Shown: positions 61,332-64,000 of the stretch, one piece after another
Layout of the letters: the number at the start of each line of letters is the position of its first letter
Position numbering within the stretch: position 1 is the first letter of the stretch
Assembly (NCBI GenBank): GCA_028288585.1
Contig: JAQBNL010000088.1
Location: 16,351 to 80,350, forward strand
Reading direction: 5' to 3'
DNA length: 64,000 nt
From: Chitinophagaceae bacterium
GTDB taxonomy: Bacteria > Bacteroidota > Bacteroidia > Chitinophagales > Chitinophagaceae
Program-made: the position numbers and the translations under genes
Notes under the pieces: generated by a model
What the model was told of the DNA's origin: nothing
Database searches by the model: none
The model's input: only the letters and a program-made list of their open reading frames with translations

Positions 61332-63794
61332 ATGAATACAAAAACTAATTTGCTTACTGCTTTCTTATTAACCCTAACAATAGGCAGTTTTGCTCAAACT
61401 AATGGAAAAATTTCAGGGAATATTATAGATGGCGGCGATCAAAAAATAATTGATGCTGCAACTATATCTCTTCTAAAAGCAAAAGATTCCAGTCTGGTAA
61501 AACTTTCATTAACTGATAAAGAAGGGCATTTTTCTTTCGAAAATGTAAAAATCGGTAATTACCTAATAATGGCTTCATCTATCGGGCATCGTAAAGTATA
61601 TAGCTCTCCTGTATCAGTTATTGAGGGAGCAAATCTATCTGTGGGTACTTTACAATTAGTAACACAAACTACAACGCTTCAAACCGTAGCCGTTGATACT
61701 AAAAAGCCTTTTATTGAAAGGCAAATCGACAAAACAATTGTAAATGTTGATGCATTAATATCCAATGCAGGAAGCACCGCTCTGGAAGTTCTGGAAAAAT
61801 CACCGGGCGTTTCTGTTGATAAAGATGGCAACATCAGCCTAAAAGGAAAACAGGGGGTAATCATTATGATGGATGGAAAGCCGGCTTATTTAAGTGGAGC
61901 ACAATTGACAAATCTTTTAAAAAGCATGCCCTCATCAGCAATTGAGCAGATTGAGATTATGACAAATCCATCCGCTAAATATGATGCTTCAGGTAACTCC
62001 GGTATCATTAACTTAAGAACAAGGAAAAACAAAATGATTGGTTTTAACGGCAGCAATTCTACAAATTATAGCCAGGGAGTTCTTCCAAGGTTTTCAAACA
62101 GCATTAATCTAAACTATCGTAAAGGAAAAATTAATTTGTTTGGAAACTACAACTATTCTTATCGCTCCAGTTTTGAAAAACTTAGTCTTAATAGAAATTT
62201 TATAAATTCAACAACTAAAGAAATTGAGACCATCTTTGAGCAAAGCTCCTATATGAAAAGTGAAGGGCAAGGTCACAATGCAAAAGCAGGGATGGATTTT
62301 TATGCTACCGATAAAACAACATTTGGAATAGTATTAAGTGGGTATATAAATTCAAGGACAAATACGGGAGAGAATACTACTTATTTAAAGGACAAAAATA
62401 ATGTAGTTGATTATATTTTAAATGCCACTAACAATGAGAAAAACAAGTATAGCAATTTTGGAACAAACTTTAATCTGCGTCATATTTTTGATAGCACTAA
62501 AAAAGAAATAACTGCCGATTTAGATTATAGAACTTACACACAATCAACAAATCAATTTTTTACAAATAATTATTTGAATGCTGATTTTACAAAAAGAAAA
62601 AACAGTACTGAATTAAGAGGCAATCTTCCATCAGATGTAAAAATATATTCAGCCAAAGTTGATTATACTATGCCATTAAAAAAAGGCGCTAAGCTGGAAG
62701 CAGGATTAAAAACAAGCTATGTTAACACAGATAATGATGCCCGATATGATAGTAATACAGTGAATGGTTGGGTAGTAGATAATGGCAAAACAAATCATTT
62801 TATTTACAAAGAAAATATCAATTCAGGCTATATAAATTTTAACAGGCAAATAAATAAAAAGTGGGGAGTTCAGGCAGGGCTTAGGGTTGAGAACACAATA
62901 GCTACCGGACATCAGTTTGGCACACCTGGCAGCTTAATAAATGTTGATTCATCTTTTAAACTAAATTATACAAATCTTTTTCCTACAGTATATTTAAGTT
63001 ACCAGGCTAATAAAAACAATAATTTTAATTTGAATTTTGGACGACGGATTGACCGTCCATCTTACCAGGATCTTAATCCATTCTATTATTTCCTGGATGA
63101 ATTTACTTATAAGAAAGGGAATACATTATTAAAACCCCAGTTCACTAATAGTGTTGAGTTCTCTCATACTTACAAAAATTTCTTAACTACAACTTTAAAT
63201 TATAGCAGAACAGAAGATGCTTTTATAGATGCTCTTGATCAAATAACTACCGAGCGAAAAACTTTTTTAAGCACAAAAAATATTGGTACAAAACAAAATA
63301 TGGGCATAGCAGTCAGTGCTAACTTTCCGGTAAATAAAATATGGAGCACTAATATATACGCCAATGTTTTTACCAATAAATATTACGGGGTTCTAAATAC
63401 AGGCATATTGGATGTGAGTGCTACAGCATTCATGACCAATATTAATAATCAGTTCAAATTTAAAAAAGGCTGGAGCGCCGAATTAAGTGGCTTTTACAGA
63501 TCAAAGGGATTAGAAGGACAGCTTGTTGCTAATGCAATGTGGCAGGTAACCTCAGGTGTTCAAAAGCAAGTACTTAAAAATAAAGGAACCGTAAGGTTTT
63601 TTGTTAGCGACATTTTTAACTCTCAAAATTTTTCCGGAAGTGTAAAATACCAGGATATTGATGTTCACATTAGAAACTCAGGTGACAGAAGAAGGGCATC
63701 TCTTACTTTTACTTACCGTTTCGGTAAACCCATTCAAAATCAACCACGCAAAAAAAGTGGCGGATTAGATGAGGAATCAAGAGTAAAAGGATAA
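61332..63794 (+). CDS. TonB-receptor-like outer-membrane protein (OMP_b-brl_3 type)
   Basis: 820 residues with a signal peptide (GSFAQTNG). A carboxypeptidase-regulatory-like beta domain (residues about 25-105: GKISGNIIDGGDQKIIDAAT; KEGHFSFENVKIGNYLIMAS), a plug-like domain (VNVDALISNAGSTALEVLEK; IMMDGKPAYLSG; NPSAKYDASGNSGIINLRT) and a long barrel that ends in RRASLTFTYRFGKP plus a short polar tail. It differs from SusC: there is no TonB-box-rich N-terminus that I can see. Such proteins take up peptides, metals or unknown ligands; no SusD-type partner is near. Confidence 0.88.
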   Translation: MNTKTNLLTAFLLTLTIGSFAQTNGKISGNIIDGGDQKIIDAATISLLKAKDSSLVKLSLTDKEGHFSFENVKIGNYLIMASSIGHRKVYSSPVSVIEGANLSVGTLQLVTQTTTLQTVAVDTKKPFIERQIDKTIVNVDALISNAGSTALEVLEKSPGVSVDKDGNISLKGKQGVIIMMDGKPAYLSGAQLTNLLKSMPSSAIEQIEIMTNPSAKYDASGNSGIINLRTRKNKMIGFNGSNSTNYSQGVLPRFSNSINLNYRKGKINLFGNYNYSYRSSFEKLSLNRNFINSTTKEIETIFEQSSYMKSEGQGHNAKAGMDFYATDKTTFGIVLSGYINSRTNTGENTTYLKDKNNVVDYILNATNNEKNKYSNFGTNFNLRHIFDSTKKEITADLDYRTYTQSTNQFFTNNYLNADFTKRKNSTELRGNLPSDVKIYSAKVDYTMPLKKGAKLEAGLKTSYVNTDNDARYDSNTVNGWVVDNGKTNHFIYKENINSGYINFNRQINKKWGVQAGLRVENTIATGHQFGTPGSLINVDSSFKLNYTNLFPTVYLSYQANKNNNFNLNFGRRIDRPSYQDLNPFYYFLDEFTYKKGNTLLKPQFTNSVEFSHTYKNFLTTTLNYSRTEDAFIDALDQITTERKTFLSTKNIGTKQNMGIAVSANFPVNKIWSTNIYANVFTNKYYGVLNTGILDVSATAFMTNINNQFKFKKGWSAELSGFYRSKGLEGQLVANAMWQVTSGVQKQVLKNKGTVRFFVSDIFNSQNFSGSVKYQDIDVHIRNSGDRRRASLTFTYRFGKPIQNQPRKKSGGLDEESRVKG

Positions 63795-63818
63795 TTCAGA
63801 TTATATTTCTTATATGTT

Positions 63819-63851
63819 AAAAACGTAGTTCAGTAATGAACTGCGTTTTTT
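63819..63851 (+). terminator. terminator of the receptor gene
   Basis: AAAAACGTAGTTCA (63819-63832), loop GTAA, TGAACTGCGTTTTT: a 14-base stem with one G-U pair and T tail. Confidence 0.92.
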
Positions 63852-63858
63852 ATATTTG
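63851..63858 (+). promoter_or_regulatory. -7 box for yajQ-like gene
   Basis: TATATTTG matches TAnnTTTG, directly at the end of the terminator, 20 bases before ATG 63879. The -33 position (TTC, 63829-63831, 19 bases upstream) lies inside the terminator stem. Confidence 0.5.
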
Positions 63859-63878
63859 TACTCACTAAAACCAAGTGT

Positions 63879-64000
63879 ATGCCTTCTTTTGATCTTGTAA
63901 GTAAAGTTGATCTGCAAACTTTAGACAATGCAGTTAATGTTGTTGAAAAAGAAATTAAGAACAGGTTTGACTTTAAAGGGTCGCATGTTGTAATTGATCT
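63879..64000 (+). CDS. yajQ: YajQ family protein, 5' part
   Basis: 40 codons remain before the window ends. [20 protein letters not shown] and [16 protein letters not shown] match the start of the YajQ/DUF520 family, a small nucleotide-binding protein (c-di-GMP binding in some bacteria, and affecting viral/transcription processes in others). The frame is open to the edge. ATG 63879 is at a good distance from the -7 box. Confidence 0.9.
   Translation, partial: MPSFDLVSKVDLQTLDNAVNVVEKEIKNRFDFKGSHVVID

Overview
The window reads as a chromosomal segment of a member of the Bacteroidota, most likely family Chitinophagaceae. The evidence is: type IX secretion (T9SS) sorting domains on several giant surface proteins, a PorP/SprF protein, TonB-dependent-receptor style barrels, a LytTR response regulator paired with a propeller-type sensor kinase, AT-rich DNA with almost no Shine-Dalgarno sequences, and promoters of the Bacteroidota type (TTG, 18-21 bases, TAnnTTTG). 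No phage, IS element, CRISPR array or rRNA operon was seen; most of the window is ordinary core genome.

Layout. 1-10.2 kb: end of an RRM RNA-binding protein, a split YeeE/YedE sulfur-type transporter pair, a haem-motif lipoprotein, an L,D-transpeptidase, small membrane and lipoproteins, a saccharopine-dehydrogenase-like oxidoreductase, a TMEM175-like channel, a TPR protein and an ABC-2 exporter. 10.4-17.7 kb: small Bacteroidota proteins, then a 1438-residue PKD-rich surface protein followed by its PorP/SprF-like partner. 17.7-25.4 kb: a BlaR1/BlaI-type pair with a clear double operator, a K+-dependent membrane pyrophosphatase with an unusual C-terminal tail, a PIN toxin-antitoxin pair, an SDR and a PhyH-type dioxygenase. 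25.4-33.6 kb: an envelope cluster (PAP2_C enzyme, NnrD, OstA-like protein, MCE/MlaD-like protein, amidase, divergent LptD). 33.6-41.7 kb: a two-component system, a Tim44-like protein and a delta-60/HYR-type surface protein. 41.7-45.2 kb: PlsC, Ung and an M13 peptidase.

45.2-45.8 kb is the most unusual place: one intact tRNA-Arg(TCT) flanked by two damaged tRNA-Arg-like copies, with a frameshifted GIY-YIG nuclease gene wedged in between. Its reading frame ends inside one tRNA copy and starts directly after the terminator of the intact tRNA. 46-64 kb returns to core genes: ABC-F, thrS, infC, an unknown gene, rpmI, rplT, a speA-type arginine decarboxylase, bacilliredoxin, another T9SS-type surface protein, lgt, an outer-membrane receptor and the start of yajQ.

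Functionally the window is dominated by envelope work: LPS transport (OstA-like, LptD), lipid metabolism (PlsC, PAP2_C), lipoprotein maturation (Lgt), peptidoglycan remodelling (amidase, L,D-transpeptidase) and surface display by T9SS. Starts were moved downstream of the longest open frame wherever a signal peptide or lipobox, or a terminator, showed the true N-terminus. All family names come from reading motifs by eye, without database searches.
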